Shown here: in pieces, positions 8,432 through 16,742 of the stretch
Layout of the letters: every line of letters starts with the position of its first letter
Position numbering within the stretch: position 1 is the first letter of the stretch
Assembly: GCA_944387505.1 (NCBI GenBank)
Contig: CALXFG010000012.1
Location: 1-46,287, forward strand
DNA length: 46,287 bases
Source: an uncultured Clostridia bacterium
Lineage (GTDB): Bacteria > Bacillota > Clostridia > TANB77 > CAG-508
Reading direction: 5' to 3'
The notes under the pieces: generated by a model
Seen by the model: the letters and a program-made list of their open reading frames with translations, nothing else
Told to the model about the DNA's origin: nothing
The model's database searches: none
Translations under genes and position numbers: made by a program

Positions 8432-9646
8432 ATGAAAAATGTTTTTGATATTTTAGACGAAAGAGGATATATTGAACAATTAACGCACCCAGCAGAAATC
8501 AAAGAATTATTTGCAAAGGAATCTGTTCCATTTTATATTGGAATCGACCCTACTGCTGATAGTCTTCATGTTGGTCACTTTGTTTCATTAATGGTAGCTA
8601 GCCACATGCAAAGATGTGGACATAAACCTATCATCTTAGTAGGTGGTGGTACAGCAACGATTGGTGATCCTTCTGGAAAAACAGATATGAGAAGAATGAT
8701 GTCAAGAGAAGAAATTAATCATAATGTAGAATGTATCAAAAAACAAGTAGAAAAATTTGTTAGTTTTGAAGGTGAAAATGCAGCTATTATTGTCAATAAT
8801 GCAGATTGGTTATTAGATTTAAAATTTGTTGATTTCGTTCGTGAAATCGGTAGTCTATTCTCTGTTAATAGAATGCTTGCTGCAGAATGTTACAAACAAA
8901 GATTAGAAACTGGTTTAACCTTTTTTGAAATGAGTTATATGTTAATGCAATCTTATGACTTTTTATATTTATATAACAAATATGGTTGCAAACTTGAAAT
9001 GGGTGGAAATGACCAATGGTCTAACATCATTGGTGGTGTTGAATTAATTCGAAAAATTGGTAAGGAGGATTCTTATGGTTTAACCTTTAAACTTTTGACA
9101 ACAAAAGAAGGTAAGAAAATGGGAAAAACAGAAAAAGGTGCTTTATGGTTAGATCCTAATAAAACATCTCCTTATGAATTTTATCAATATTGGAGAAATA
9201 TTGAAGACAGTAGTGTAGAAACTGTTTTAAAAATGTTAACATTTCTTCCAATTGAGCAAATTAATGAATTAGCAAATTTAAAAGATGAAAAAATAAATGA
9301 AGCTAAAAAAGTAGCAGCTTATGAGATCACAAAATTAATTCATGGCGAAGAAGAAGCAAAAAAAGCAGAAGAAGCTTCTAATGCCTTATTTAATGGTACT
9401 GGTAGTTTAGATAATATGCCTACAGTAAAATTAGACTCTACAAATATTTCTATAGTAGATGCTATTATTAAAACAGGAATTGCACCATCTAAAGGGCAAG
9501 CTAGAACTTTAATAACACAAGGTGGTATTTCTTTAAATGATGAAAAAATTTCTGATGTAAATTATCAATTATCTGAAAAAGATTTTTCACAAGGTTATGC
9601 CATTTTAAAGAAAGGTAAAAAAGTATTTTATAAATTAGAAAAATAG
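8432..9646 (+). CDS. tyrS: Tyrosyl-tRNA synthetase
   Basis: Charges tRNA-Tyr with tyrosine. This is a class I synthetase of 404 residues, normal for bacterial TyrRS. The HIGH-type motif is HVGH (46-49), the KMSKS-type motif is KMGKT (about 228-232), and the tyrosine-site QMGGNDQW-like segment is present as EMGGNDQW. The C-terminal S4 RNA-binding domain covers about 340-404. The ATG at 8432 is preferred over an upstream TTG (8414), because AAAGGA lies between them at suitable spacing. Clostridial tyrS often has a T-box leader, but only about 35 nt separate it from the preceding terminator, so none is present. It faces DUF5665 across the palindrome at 9651-9760. Confidence 0.97.
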   Translation: MKNVFDILDERGYIEQLTHPAEIKELFAKESVPFYIGIDPTADSLHVGHFVSLMVASHMQRCGHKPIILVGGGTATIGDPSGKTDMRRMMSREEINHNVECIKKQVEKFVSFEGENAAIIVNNADWLLDLKFVDFVREIGSLFSVNRMLAAECYKQRLETGLTFFEMSYMLMQSYDFLYLYNKYGCKLEMGGNDQWSNIIGGVELIRKIGKEDSYGLTFKLLTTKEGKKMGKTEKGALWLDPNKTSPYEFYQYWRNIEDSSVETVLKMLTFLPIEQINELANLKDEKINEAKKVAAYEITKLIHGEEEAKKAEEASNALFNGTGSLDNMPTVKLDSTNISIVDAIIKTGIAPSKGQARTLITQGGISLNDEKISDVNYQLSEKDFSQGYAILKKGKKVFYKLEK

Positions 9647-9650
9647 AAAA

Positions 9651-9760
9651 AAGTTGCCAAAGGGGACGGGCCTTTTTGGCAACTTTAAGTTTTTATCAGC
9701 TGAATAACTAAAAAATATATTAGAAAAGTTGCCAAAAAGGCCCGTCCCCTTTGGCAACTT
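9651..9760. repeat. Long palindrome with GGGGACGGGCC core, copy 2 (between convergent genes)
   Basis: Two 36-bp arms (9651-9686 and 9725-9760) are perfect inverted copies separated by 38 bp. Each arm is itself nearly palindromic (GTTGCCAAA...TTTTGGCAAC around a GGGGACGGGCC core). The right arm overlaps the stop codon of the DUF5665 gene by two bases, and the left arm starts 4 nt after the tyrS stop. It probably acts as a bidirectional terminator and is related in core sequence to 5217-5322 and 14913-15003. Confidence 0.88.
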
Positions 9761-10064
9761 ATCTGCTTCTTTGTACAATTTCAACTATGTCTGCAATATA
9801 TTCTCCAATGATTGGTATATTCAATGTAACAATTTTTTGTAAAATGATAATTAGCATAGCTGTTATAATGGTTACTCCTATTCCAATTCCTACGCCTCTA
9901 AAAATTCCTGCTATTAAATTTCTTTTTATAATCTCTTTCTTACTTCCAAATATATATGTCCATTCTTCAATATTAGATTTTTGAAATGTTTCTATTAAAT
10001 TATTGATAGACGTATTTAAGATTTCTATCTTTTTATTTTTTAGCTTGTTAAAAAATCCTGACAT
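9759..10064 (-). CDS. DUF5665 family membrane protein
   Basis: A 101-residue protein with an N-terminal amphipathic or helical part (about 1-48) and one or two hydrophobic segments (about 50-85). The conserved pattern of a positively charged lead-in, AGIFRGVGIGIGVTI, then ILQKIVTLNIPIIGEYIADIVEIVQ matches the DUF5665 family of Clostridia, whose function is unknown. The ribosome site (AGGTGG, about seven bases before the ATG) lies within the 3' arm of a terminator-like hairpin at 10065-10097, so expression may be controlled by folding of the leader. Confidence 0.82.
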   Translation of the reverse strand: MSGFFNKLKNKKIEILNTSINNLIETFQKSNIEEWTYIFGSKKEIIKRNLIAGIFRGVGIGIGVTIITAMLIIILQKIVTLNIPIIGEYIADIVEIVQRSR

Positions 10065-10097
10065 AAAAAATCCACCTATTTATAGAGTGGATTTTTT
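10065..10097 (-). terminator. Terminator after UPF0182 gene that also masks the DUF5665 ribosome site
   Basis: Perfect arms AAAAAATCCA (10065-10074) and TGGATTTTTT (10088-10097) with a 13-base loop. On the minus strand it ends in a T-run that abuts the ATG of the DUF5665 gene. The 3' arm contains that gene's AGGTGG ribosome site. It would terminate UPF0182 transcripts, and in read-through RNA it would block DUF5665 translation. Confidence 0.75.
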
Positions 10098-10141
10098 ATA
10101 TACTTTTTATTCAATATTTTTTGTGTTTCATATACATTTAA

Positions 10142-13048
10142 TTATATTCCTTCATTTGTTGTTCCATTTGTGTCCTCTGAATTTTCTGTATTTTCATTAA
10201 TGGTATTATCATTTGTATTGATATTGTTTCCTTCATCCTCTGTATTTTCTGTATTAGCATTTTCTTCTTCTCTCATTTTTTCTAAAGAATCTATCAATGT
10301 TTGTAATCGTTCAATATCACTTCCCATCATGCTCCAATCACTATTATTCACAGATTCTTTTAAGTTTTGATTTGCTTTGATAATAGAATCAATTAGTCCA
10401 TCAATATCTTCTGTGTTTTCTACTTCAATATCTACTGCAGAATTTGAAAGAAGATTTTGTAATGCTTCTTGCAATGTATCTCCTATAGCTACTTTATTTC
10501 CTGAAGCAACAACTACTTTTTTTAGTAATGGTATTTCTGATTCATTTATCATTGTTTGATAAATTGGTTCAACATATAATAGAGTATTTTCTATTGGCAC
10601 AATAATCATTTGTTTTGTTATTCTTGTTCCTGTTGTTTCTAATGTTTCTAATTCTGATGAGATAGCTTCATCTTCTGCTATTTGATTATCTAATTGTGTT
10701 GGACTAACAATATTGCTATCTGCTGAAAATGTACATAATTTTAATTTGTTTGTTCCTCCATCTGTTGTTCCCACTAAGTATGAGATAATATTTTGTCTAT
10801 CATTTTGTGTATAGATTTGCATTAATCCTAATTCTTCTCCATCATCTGTTTTAACCATGATATAGTATGGTTCTAAATAAGTTCCTGTTGCTCTTGTTGT
10901 ATTTAAGTTATTATATTTCACAAAATCCCATAAATCATCTGAACGATATAATACATCTGGTCTTACATTATGATAAATTTTTAGAATTTCCGCTTGCACA
11001 TGATATAAAAATTCTGGGTATACGAAATGTTTCGCAATATCTTCTGGAATCTCTTCATCTAGGTCTGCAAATAAGGAAGGATATATATTTCTATATGCCA
11101 TTGCAATTGGGTCTGTTCTATCTGTGATATAGAAATCCATTGTTCCATTGTAGGCATCAATAATGACTTTTACAGAATTTCTGATATAGTTAATATCTCT
11201 TGTTCCACCTTCATGTTCAATTTCTGTATATTGTGAATATGGATAACTACTTGAAATCGTATAAGCATCTAATACCCAATAGATTTTTCCGTCATCGCTA
11301 ATTACTGTATATGGGTTTTCATCATACATTAAATATGGCAGTGCTTTTTTTGCTCTTTCAGTAATATTTCTATTGATTAATATTTTACTATCACTTGTAA
11401 TTTGGCCAGAAAATGCTAAATTGATATCTCCTTTGTACATGGCTAAAACAAGTCTATCTAAAAATCCTAATTGTAATCCTGCTTCTCCATTATATGATGA
11501 TGTCACATCATTCCCATTTTCATCTGTATAATCATATTCTTGTTTGTTTTTAGTGTTTGTTGCAATAATAGCACTATTATCTGTACTAAAATAAATTCGT
11601 GGTTCTGTTAAATTAACAACTTCATCATTTCCAGATACATTTTTTTGAATATATTCTATATTACCTGTTTCTGAGCTTTCTGTTGCTGATGTGATAATTT
11701 CTCCATACCCATGTGTATATTCATAAGTTTTATTACTATAGGTTCTATCAGAACTTGTAATTTCCCTTGGAGATACATATACGATTTGTTCCCTATCTCC
11801 AATTTTATATTTTGCTAAATTTGCACTTCTATATGTATAATATCCTGTACTAGTTTGTGTATTTTCTAAGGTAATTAATACAGCATCTTCACTAATAATT
11901 GGTATGTTATTTACAACATTCATGTTTGCATTTAATTCCTGTTCTGTTACAGTTCCAGAATATTCTACTGCCTGTTCTTCTACATCTAATCCATAAGCAT
12001 TTTTTGTATTTTCAATATTTTGAGAAATATATGGTCTTTCTCTATCTAGTTCATTAGAATTGACATAGATTAAGTCAAACATGACCATAACCACAAATAA
12101 TACTACTAAATAAATCGGAATCACTGCTAAATTTTTTAATACTTTTGCTGTATTTTCTTGTTTAAAATATTTTAAAGCTCTATATGCAAAAATCACAATA
12201 ACAAATGCAAAAATAATATATCCCCATAATCGAATAGTCGCTTCTGTCATTCCTGCTCCGTTGATTTCTATATTATCATCAATTGTTAAAATTTTTCCAA
12301 ACATTAAATTTTGCGTACCTAATATGGTAATGATAGCAATTCCTAAAATAATGAACAAAACATTTCTTGTTAATTTTTTCATAAATAAACTGTCTTTTAA
12401 CATGTTTCTATCCACGCCATCAAAATATCTATTAAATACAAGTATATAATATACCGCCATATAAATGGTTAGTCCAATTACAATTCCTACTATATAATAT
12501 ACTAACATTTCAATTAATGGTTTTTGGAATACGTAATACGCAATATCTAAACCAAATATAGGATCTGTTATTCCAAAAGATGTATTTGCCATAACCAACA
12601 TAATATTTTGCATCATAGCATTTGATACAATCACACTGACAATAATAGAAATGACTAATGAAATAGATTTATTTAATAATTTTGGCATTTCTTTTTGTTC
12701 TTTTTCAAAAAATGGTTTTAAACCTTTCTTGATTCCCCTATTTGTCATATAAATGACAAAAAATAATATTACAAAATTGATTGCCATAAGTGCATATCGA
12801 TAAATGAAATTTGTATAAAATACATCTAAATAATTTTCTCCTAATTCTAAATATTCTAAATAACTTCCTCTTATTTGAATATAGGATATAATGGCAAATA
12901 TGAAAATAAATGCAATGACTAATATCATTCTTATTTTACTCTTTTTCTTTGTTTTTTCTGGTTGGTTAATTTCTTGTTTAGCCTGGTTAATATCCTTCTT
13001 TGTTAGATTTTCATTTTCCACAACTGCTTTTTTTCTTTCTTCTTCCAA
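10142..13048 (-). CDS. UPF0182 (COG1615) family large membrane protein
   Basis: A 968-residue protein: cytoplasmic N-terminus rich in Lys/Glu (1-38), about seven hydrophobic segments in residues 40-345, then a large extracytoplasmic domain (about 350-890) and an acidic Asn/Glu/Thr-rich tail (about 890-968). The family pattern is clear in YIQIRGSYLEYLELGENYLD near the N-terminus and in the FADLDEEIPEDIAKHFVYPEFLYHVQ-type region around 655-680. The function of UPF0182 is not known. The start is a TTG at 13048 with AGGAGG seven bases upstream. It begins 18 nt after ftsY ends, so the two are cotranscribed, which may hint at membrane biogenesis. Terminated at 10065-10097. Confidence 0.9.
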   Translation of the reverse strand: MEEERKKAVVENENLTKKDINQAKQEINQPEKTKKKSKIRMILVIAFIFIFAIISYIQIRGSYLEYLELGENYLDVFYTNFIYRYALMAINFVILFFVIYMTNRGIKKGLKPFFEKEQKEMPKLLNKSISLVISIIVSVIVSNAMMQNIMLVMANTSFGITDPIFGLDIAYYVFQKPLIEMLVYYIVGIVIGLTIYMAVYYILVFNRYFDGVDRNMLKDSLFMKKLTRNVLFIILGIAIITILGTQNLMFGKILTIDDNIEINGAGMTEATIRLWGYIIFAFVIVIFAYRALKYFKQENTAKVLKNLAVIPIYLVVLFVVMVMFDLIYVNSNELDRERPYISQNIENTKNAYGLDVEEQAVEYSGTVTEQELNANMNVVNNIPIISEDAVLITLENTQTSTGYYTYRSANLAKYKIGDREQIVYVSPREITSSDRTYSNKTYEYTHGYGEIITSATESSETGNIEYIQKNVSGNDEVVNLTEPRIYFSTDNSAIIATNTKNKQEYDYTDENGNDVTSSYNGEAGLQLGFLDRLVLAMYKGDINLAFSGQITSDSKILINRNITERAKKALPYLMYDENPYTVISDDGKIYWVLDAYTISSSYPYSQYTEIEHEGGTRDINYIRNSVKVIIDAYNGTMDFYITDRTDPIAMAYRNIYPSLFADLDEEIPEDIAKHFVYPEFLYHVQAEILKIYHNVRPDVLYRSDDLWDFVKYNNLNTTRATGTYLEPYYIMVKTDDGEELGLMQIYTQNDRQNIISYLVGTTDGGTNKLKLCTFSADSNIVSPTQLDNQIAEDEAISSELETLETTGTRITKQMIIVPIENTLLYVEPIYQTMINESEIPLLKKVVVASGNKVAIGDTLQEALQNLLSNSAVDIEVENTEDIDGLIDSIIKANQNLKESVNNSDWSMMGSDIERLQTLIDSLEKMREEENANTENTEDEGNNINTNDNTINENTENSEDTNGTTNEGI

Positions 13049-13066
13049 GATGATTCCTCCTTTTCT

Positions 13067-13972
13067 CTATATGATTGCTTTTACAAACTCTTCTGCATTA
13101 AAGATTTCCATGTCATCAATTTGTTCCCCTACACCAATAAATTTTACTGGTATTTTATTTTCTTCTACAATTCCGATAACAACGCCACCTTTTGCTGTAC
13201 CATCTAATTTGGTTAATACCAATCCAGTGATATCTGCTTCTTCTTTAAATGCTTTTACTTGTGAAATCGCATTTTGTCCAGTAGTTCCATCAATGACTAA
13301 TAATACTTCTTTATCTGCTTCACTCATTTCTTTATTAATTACTTTTTGAATTTTGTTCAATTCATCCATTAAATATTTTTTATTATGAAGTCTACCTGCA
13401 GTATCAACAATTAGCACATCTGCATTCTTTTCTCTTGTGATTTTAATAGCATCATATACAACAGATGCTGGGTCTACCCCTTCTTCTCTTTTTACAATAT
13501 CTGCTCCTGAACGTTTTGCCCAAATCTCTAATTGCTCTACTGCTGCTGCTCTAAAAGTATCTGCTGCTGCAACAACTACTTTTTTTCCATCTTTTGCTAA
13601 GCGATTCGCAATCTTTCCGATAGAAGTTGTTTTTCCTACACCATTAACACCAACAACTAATATGACTGATGGTTTTGTATTTAAATGCAAACTTACATCT
13701 GTTACCTCTAATATTTTTTGCATTTCTTCTCTTAATGCTTTTTTGACATCTTCTTCATCTTCTATTTTCTCTTTTTTCATTCTTTCTCTTAGTTGATTGA
13801 TAATTTTTACAGAAGTGTCCATTCCAATATCTGACATAATTAAAATTTCTTCTAATTCTTCTAAAAAGTCTTCATCTACTTTTCTAAAACTACTAAATAC
13901 ATTATTGATTTTTTCATCAAATGATTTTTTTGTTTTATTTAATCCATTTTTTAATTTATCAAAAAATCCCAT
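13067..13972 (-). CDS. ftsY: Signal recognition particle receptor FtsY
   Basis: GTPase receptor that docks SRP-ribosome complexes at the membrane for cotranslational insertion. It has 301 residues, the compact Gram-positive form with a short charged N-domain. SRP-GTPase motifs in order: GVNGVGKTTSIGK (about 108-120), an AADTFRAAA segment (about 137-145), DTAGR (about 193-197), TKLDGTAKGG (about 254-263) and GVGEQIDDM (about 279-287). Followed at 18 nt by the UPF0182 gene. The upstream region shows a possible -10 (TGTTAAAAT near 14034-14042) with a weak -35. Confidence 0.97.
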   Translation of the reverse strand: MGFFDKLKNGLNKTKKSFDEKINNVFSSFRKVDEDFLEELEEILIMSDIGMDTSVKIINQLRERMKKEKIEDEEDVKKALREEMQKILEVTDVSLHLNTKPSVILVVGVNGVGKTTSIGKIANRLAKDGKKVVVAAADTFRAAAVEQLEIWAKRSGADIVKREEGVDPASVVYDAIKITREKNADVLIVDTAGRLHNKKYLMDELNKIQKVINKEMSEADKEVLLVIDGTTGQNAISQVKAFKEEADITGLVLTKLDGTAKGGVVIGIVEENKIPVKFIGVGEQIDDMEIFNAEEFVKAII

Positions 13973-14097
13973 GGTTAATTTCCTTTCTTTTTTTATTACT
14001 TTTGTTTATGATTTTCTTTTGACATTATCTATTTTAACATATTTTTTCTAATATTTCCATTCATTTCAAGATTTTGTTTAATTTATCTTTCTATACA

Positions 14098-14256
14098 AGA
14101 ACAATAGCGGACTTTCTTAAGCATTCTCTCTGTTTATAACATTTTAAAGTCCGCGTCCATTGTTCGCGCGCCAATTTTACGTTAGTAAAATTGTGTGCAA
14201 CCATTAAAGCGAAGCGACGTTCGTTGAATAGGAAAAAGTCATTTTTCCTATTCAAC
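14098..14256. other. Stacked inverted repeats between ftsY and the orphan gene at 14329
   Basis: The 356-bp gap holds three successive hairpins. The first has arms AACAAT-AGCGGACTTT / AAAGTCCGC-ATTGTT (about 14098-14167). The second has arms CAATTTTAC/GTAAAATTG (14172-14193). The third is a perfect 16-bp stem with a four-base loop (14222-14237 with 14242-14257). The base composition is less AT-rich than the surroundings (it contains GCGCGC). A degenerate relative of the third hairpin may lie at 37987-38021. No protein is encoded. Confidence 0.6.
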
Positions 14257-14280
14257 GAAAAAAACCAGCATTACGCTGGT
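14257..14280 (-). terminator. Terminator after the orphan gene at 14329
   Basis: Stem ACCAGC/GCTGGT (14264-14269 with 14275-14280), five-base loop, followed on the minus strand by seven T residues. Classic Rho-independent terminator. Confidence 0.85.
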
Positions 14281-14328
14281 GTATTTTTCGGCCATGTTTT
14301 GTTTTTAGTTACATTATCATACTGCTTC

Positions 14329-14718
14329 TTAGTCACAATATCTTTTTATAAATTCTTCTCTGAATTCCCGGATACTCTTTGGGATTTCAAAAAATATCTT
14401 CAAATCTTTTAATATTGATGCAACTTTTTCAAAACCACCTTCAAAGAAAAGTCTTGACACATCATTCTTGTCTTTTCCCATTATAATCATAACGATTACT
14501 ATTATGGCTTTATGACGCATTGACAGATCCTCTACAACAATATGTGTTGGATTTCCTATTTCCTCACAGTAGTATACCTTTGTTGATTTGGTTCCTAAGA
14601 CTCTTACTCTAAAACAAATCCGTGTTACTTCTTTCACCAGTTCAAACTCATTTATTTTTTTTGAACTGTTCGTAAAATTATATAAATTTTGAATTTTTAC
14701 TGCCTCATTTCCATTCAT
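14329..14718 (-). CDS. Orphan protein of unknown function (129 aa)
   Basis: Not recognised. It is soluble and basic/hydrophobic, with a hydrophobic patch at about 71-80 (AIIVIVMIIM) that is probably a buried strand or helix, not a membrane anchor. Four cysteines (in ICF, YYC, YC contexts) are scattered and do not form a metal motif. The ATG has AGGAAAAG upstream and a clean terminator follows, so it is likely a real monocistronic gene. Together with the hairpin-rich DNA to its left and the other orphan gene at 16136-16630, it looks like accessory DNA inserted around prs. This is inference from context. Confidence 0.65.
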   Translation of the reverse strand: MNGNEAVKIQNLYNFTNSSKKINEFELVKEVTRICFRVRVLGTKSTKVYYCEEIGNPTHIVVEDLSMRHKAIIVIVMIIMGKDKNDVSRLFFEGGFEKVASILKDLKIFFEIPKSIREFREEFIKRYCD

Positions 14719-14845
14719 AAAACTCTTTTCCTCTCTCTTTTTGAATCACATGGCTAGTTGCATTTTACAACATATTCCTATTATACATTATTTTATGTAA
14801 ATTTGCAAATTTGTATGTAATTGTGTTTGATATACTTACATATAC

Positions 14846-14883
14846 AAAAAAGAAATCTCAAATACTTTTGAAATTTCTTTTTT
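14846..14883. terminator. Bidirectional A/T hairpin upstream of the orphan gene
   Basis: Arms AAAAAAGAAATCTCAAA and TTTGAAATTTCTTTTTT flank a four-base loop, with one mismatch in 17 bp. A and T tracts on both ends allow termination in either direction, probably insulating the 14329 gene from prs. Confidence 0.7.
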
Positions 14884-14912
14884 CTGACTTTAACTTTATA
14901 ATCTATAAGGTC

Positions 14913-15003
14913 TGTCCCTTTTGTTCAATTTTTGAATGTTTTGGACGTGCCAAATCATTCAAAATTAAAGATGAGGGATTTTTGAGTCCGTCCCCAAAAT
15001 CCC
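14913..15003. repeat. GGGGACG-type repeat, degenerate copy 3 (prs terminator)
   Basis: The segment contains both arm types of the palindrome at 5217-5322 but in swapped order: a GTCCCTTTTGTTCAA-like arm, then GGACGTGCCAAATC at 14953-14966. It ends in a hairpin GGGATTTTTG/CCAAAATCCC (about 14976-15003) enclosing GTCCGTCC. It abuts the prs stop codon and is placed to act as the prs terminator. Confidence 0.65.
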
Positions 15004-15006
15004 GAT

Positions 15007-15957
15007 TTATTCTAATACAAATAATTCTCCTAATGGTCTTGCTTCATTTAGTCTTCTAATTGCTTCTGCAAATAATGGTGCAATGGTTAATACTTTTATT
15101 TTACTACTTTGATTTTGTTTTTCTTCAGATAATGGAATTGTATTTGTCATTACTAATTCTTTTATTGGAGATGCTTCAATTCTTTGGACAGCATCTGCTG
15201 ATAATACACCATGTGTACAACCTGCATAAATCTCTTTTGCATGGAATCTTTCTAGAATTTTTGCTGTTTCAATTAAAGACCCTGCTGTATCTACTTCATC
15301 ATCAAAGATGATAGCTTCTTTATTTTCAACATCACCAATAACGGTTGTAGCGATTGCTCTATCATCATTGCCTGCTCTTCTTTTATCTATTAATGCAATT
15401 GGGCATCCAAAATATTCTGAATATTTATATGCTTTTTTTGAGCTTCCTGCATCTGTTGCTACAATTACCATGTCTTTTAAATTTTTTTCTTTAAAATATT
15501 TTTGTAAAATGTTTTGCGCTGATAATCTATCACAATTGATATTAAAATATGCTTGAATTGCTGGATTATGTAAGTCACATGTAATCACTCTTGTTGCTCC
15601 TGCTGCTTCTAATAGTTGTTGCATTAATTTTGCTGTTACTGGTATTCTTGGTTGATCTTTTTTATCTGATCTTGAGTAAATATAATATGGTAAAACCACA
15701 TTGATATTTTTTGCTGATGCTCTTTTAAATGCATCAATTGCGATTAACAACTCCATAACTCTTTCATTTACTGGAGGTGTTGTTGTTTGAACAATATATA
15801 CATCTTGTTCTCTTACTGTTTCTTTAATTTGTACAAATGTATTGTCGTTTTTAAACTTTAATATGTCCATTTGTCCTACTGGTAAGTTTAGATAATCACA
15901 TATCTCTTTTGTGAAATTTTCTGCACTTTTACAGGCAAAGATTTTGATATTTTCCAT
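15007..15957 (-). CDS. prs: Ribose-phosphate pyrophosphokinase (PRPP synthetase), class I
   Basis: Makes 5-phosphoribosyl 1-diphosphate from ribose 5-phosphate and ATP for nucleotide, His and Trp synthesis. It has 316 residues, the normal class I length. The family N-terminus is present (IKIFACKSAENFTKEICDYLN), as are the flexible-loop/ATP region with YSRSDKKDQPR (about 105-115), the metal-binding segment TCDLHNPAIQAYF (about 138-150), VATDAGSSKKA (about 165-175) and the PRPP loop FDDEVDTAGS (about 218-227). The usual SRKD-type acidic motif appears as SDKKDQPR, and the PRPP loop reads DDEVDTAG instead of the common DDMIDTAG. Own promoter at 15990-16018. Confidence 0.96.
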   Translation of the reverse strand: MENIKIFACKSAENFTKEICDYLNLPVGQMDILKFKNDNTFVQIKETVREQDVYIVQTTTPPVNERVMELLIAIDAFKRASAKNINVVLPYYIYSRSDKKDQPRIPVTAKLMQQLLEAAGATRVITCDLHNPAIQAYFNINCDRLSAQNILQKYFKEKNLKDMVIVATDAGSSKKAYKYSEYFGCPIALIDKRRAGNDDRAIATTVIGDVENKEAIIFDDEVDTAGSLIETAKILERFHAKEIYAGCTHGVLSADAVQRIEASPIKELVMTNTIPLSEEKQNQSSKIKVLTIAPLFAEAIRRLNEARPLGELFVLE

Positions 15958-15989
15958 TTTTCTACTCCTTTTATTTATTTTTCATCAAT

Positions 15990-16018
15990 ATTATATCATC
16001 TTTCTTTACTTTTTCCAA
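15990..16018 (-). promoter_or_regulatory. prs promoter
   Basis: Minus strand: TTGGAA (16013-16018), a 17-bp spacer and a perfect TATAAT (15990-15995), about 33 nt before the prs ATG. Confidence 0.8.
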
Positions 16019-16092
16019 GTATTATTCAAAATTCGACATATTTTTTCGTTTTTCATTTATCTTTTCGATTGTCCTTTTTTCATTTTTTATAA

Positions 16093-16130
16093 CACCAGAA
16101 AAGCCGAGCAAGTGCTCGGCAATTTTCTGG
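16093..16130 (-). terminator. Terminator after the orphan gene at 16136
   Basis: Strong GC stem GCCGAGC/GCTCGGC with a four-base loop, extended by outer CCAGAAAA/TTTTCTGG pairing. A T-run follows on the minus strand. It lies right after the stop codon. Confidence 0.85.
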
Positions 16131-16135
16131 GAACC

Positions 16136-16630
16136 TTAAAAATCTTGTATTTTCTGTTCGAAACTTTCTGAAAATATCTCCCATTCTTCTATACTTGTAA
16201 ATCTATCAATGGGTGTTTCCAAAAAGTCGGCCTTTATTTCTTTAGAAACAAAAATTTCATTTCTTTCAAGCTGCTCTATAGCATCTTGAAAATCTTTTCT
16301 ACCTTGCTGAAAATCAGCAAAGATTTTTTTGTTCTGCTCTTCTGTATTCTCTGTATTAATAGCATACAGTTGGCAGATCATAATCCGAAAAGCTGCTCCT
16401 ATAAAATCGGAACGAGCTATGCATATAGCCTTCATTTTGTCCTTTTCAGCTGCTTTATTTTCCTCCTCTTTCATTTTTACATATCTATCCCATTTATCGG
16501 GATAGTCCAGGTACAATTTAATTTTTTTCCAAACACCCTGTATGAAACCAATGGGTTTCATGAGATTGGCTTTTAGGCTTAATATGCAGTTTTTCCTATA
16601 AAACCGGTTTGTAAAAAATAAATTCTTCAT
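16136..16630 (-). CDS. Orphan protein of unknown function (164 aa)
   Basis: Not recognised. Start set at the ATG at 16630 because AAGGAGG lies seven bases upstream; an upstream extension would read through the promoter. The first 35 residues are basic and aromatic (FFTNRFYRKNC). The middle is Lys/Glu-rich (about 58-73, probably a charged helix), followed by a hydrophobic helix with cysteines (about 74-95) and an acidic C-terminus. There is no signal peptide or enzyme motif. It has its own extended -10 promoter and a strong terminator. Codon choice looks less AT-skewed than in the flanking genes, which suggests recent acquisition. A phage- or plasmid-derived small protein is possible. Confidence 0.65.
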   Translation of the reverse strand: MKNLFFTNRFYRKNCILSLKANLMKPIGFIQGVWKKIKLYLDYPDKWDRYVKMKEEENKAAEKDKMKAICIARSDFIGAAFRIMICQLYAINTENTEEQNKKIFADFQQGRKDFQDAIEQLERNEIFVSKEIKADFLETPIDRFTSIEEWEIFSESFEQKIQDF

Positions 16631-16711
16631 ATAGTCCTCCTTGGGTATTTTTATTTTAAGGTTCTTTCTACTGTACCTATTATTTCTCCTGGTACGAGGA
16701 TAACTATATAT

Positions 16712-16740
16712 ATTATACCACATTTTACATAATACATCAA
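16712..16740 (-). promoter_or_regulatory. Promoter for the orphan gene at 16136
   Basis: Minus strand: TTGATG (16735-16740), a 17-bp spacer and TATAAT (16712-16717) with an extended TGG just before it. The promoter overlaps the end of the neighbouring gene (stop at 16743) and leaves a leader of about 75 nt. Confidence 0.75.
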
Positions 16741-16742
16741 AA

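Noticed and set aside
9651..9760. Considered as the ends of an insertion sequence
   Set aside because: Only 38 bp lie between the arms, with no room for a transposase; a palindromic repeat/terminator fits better.
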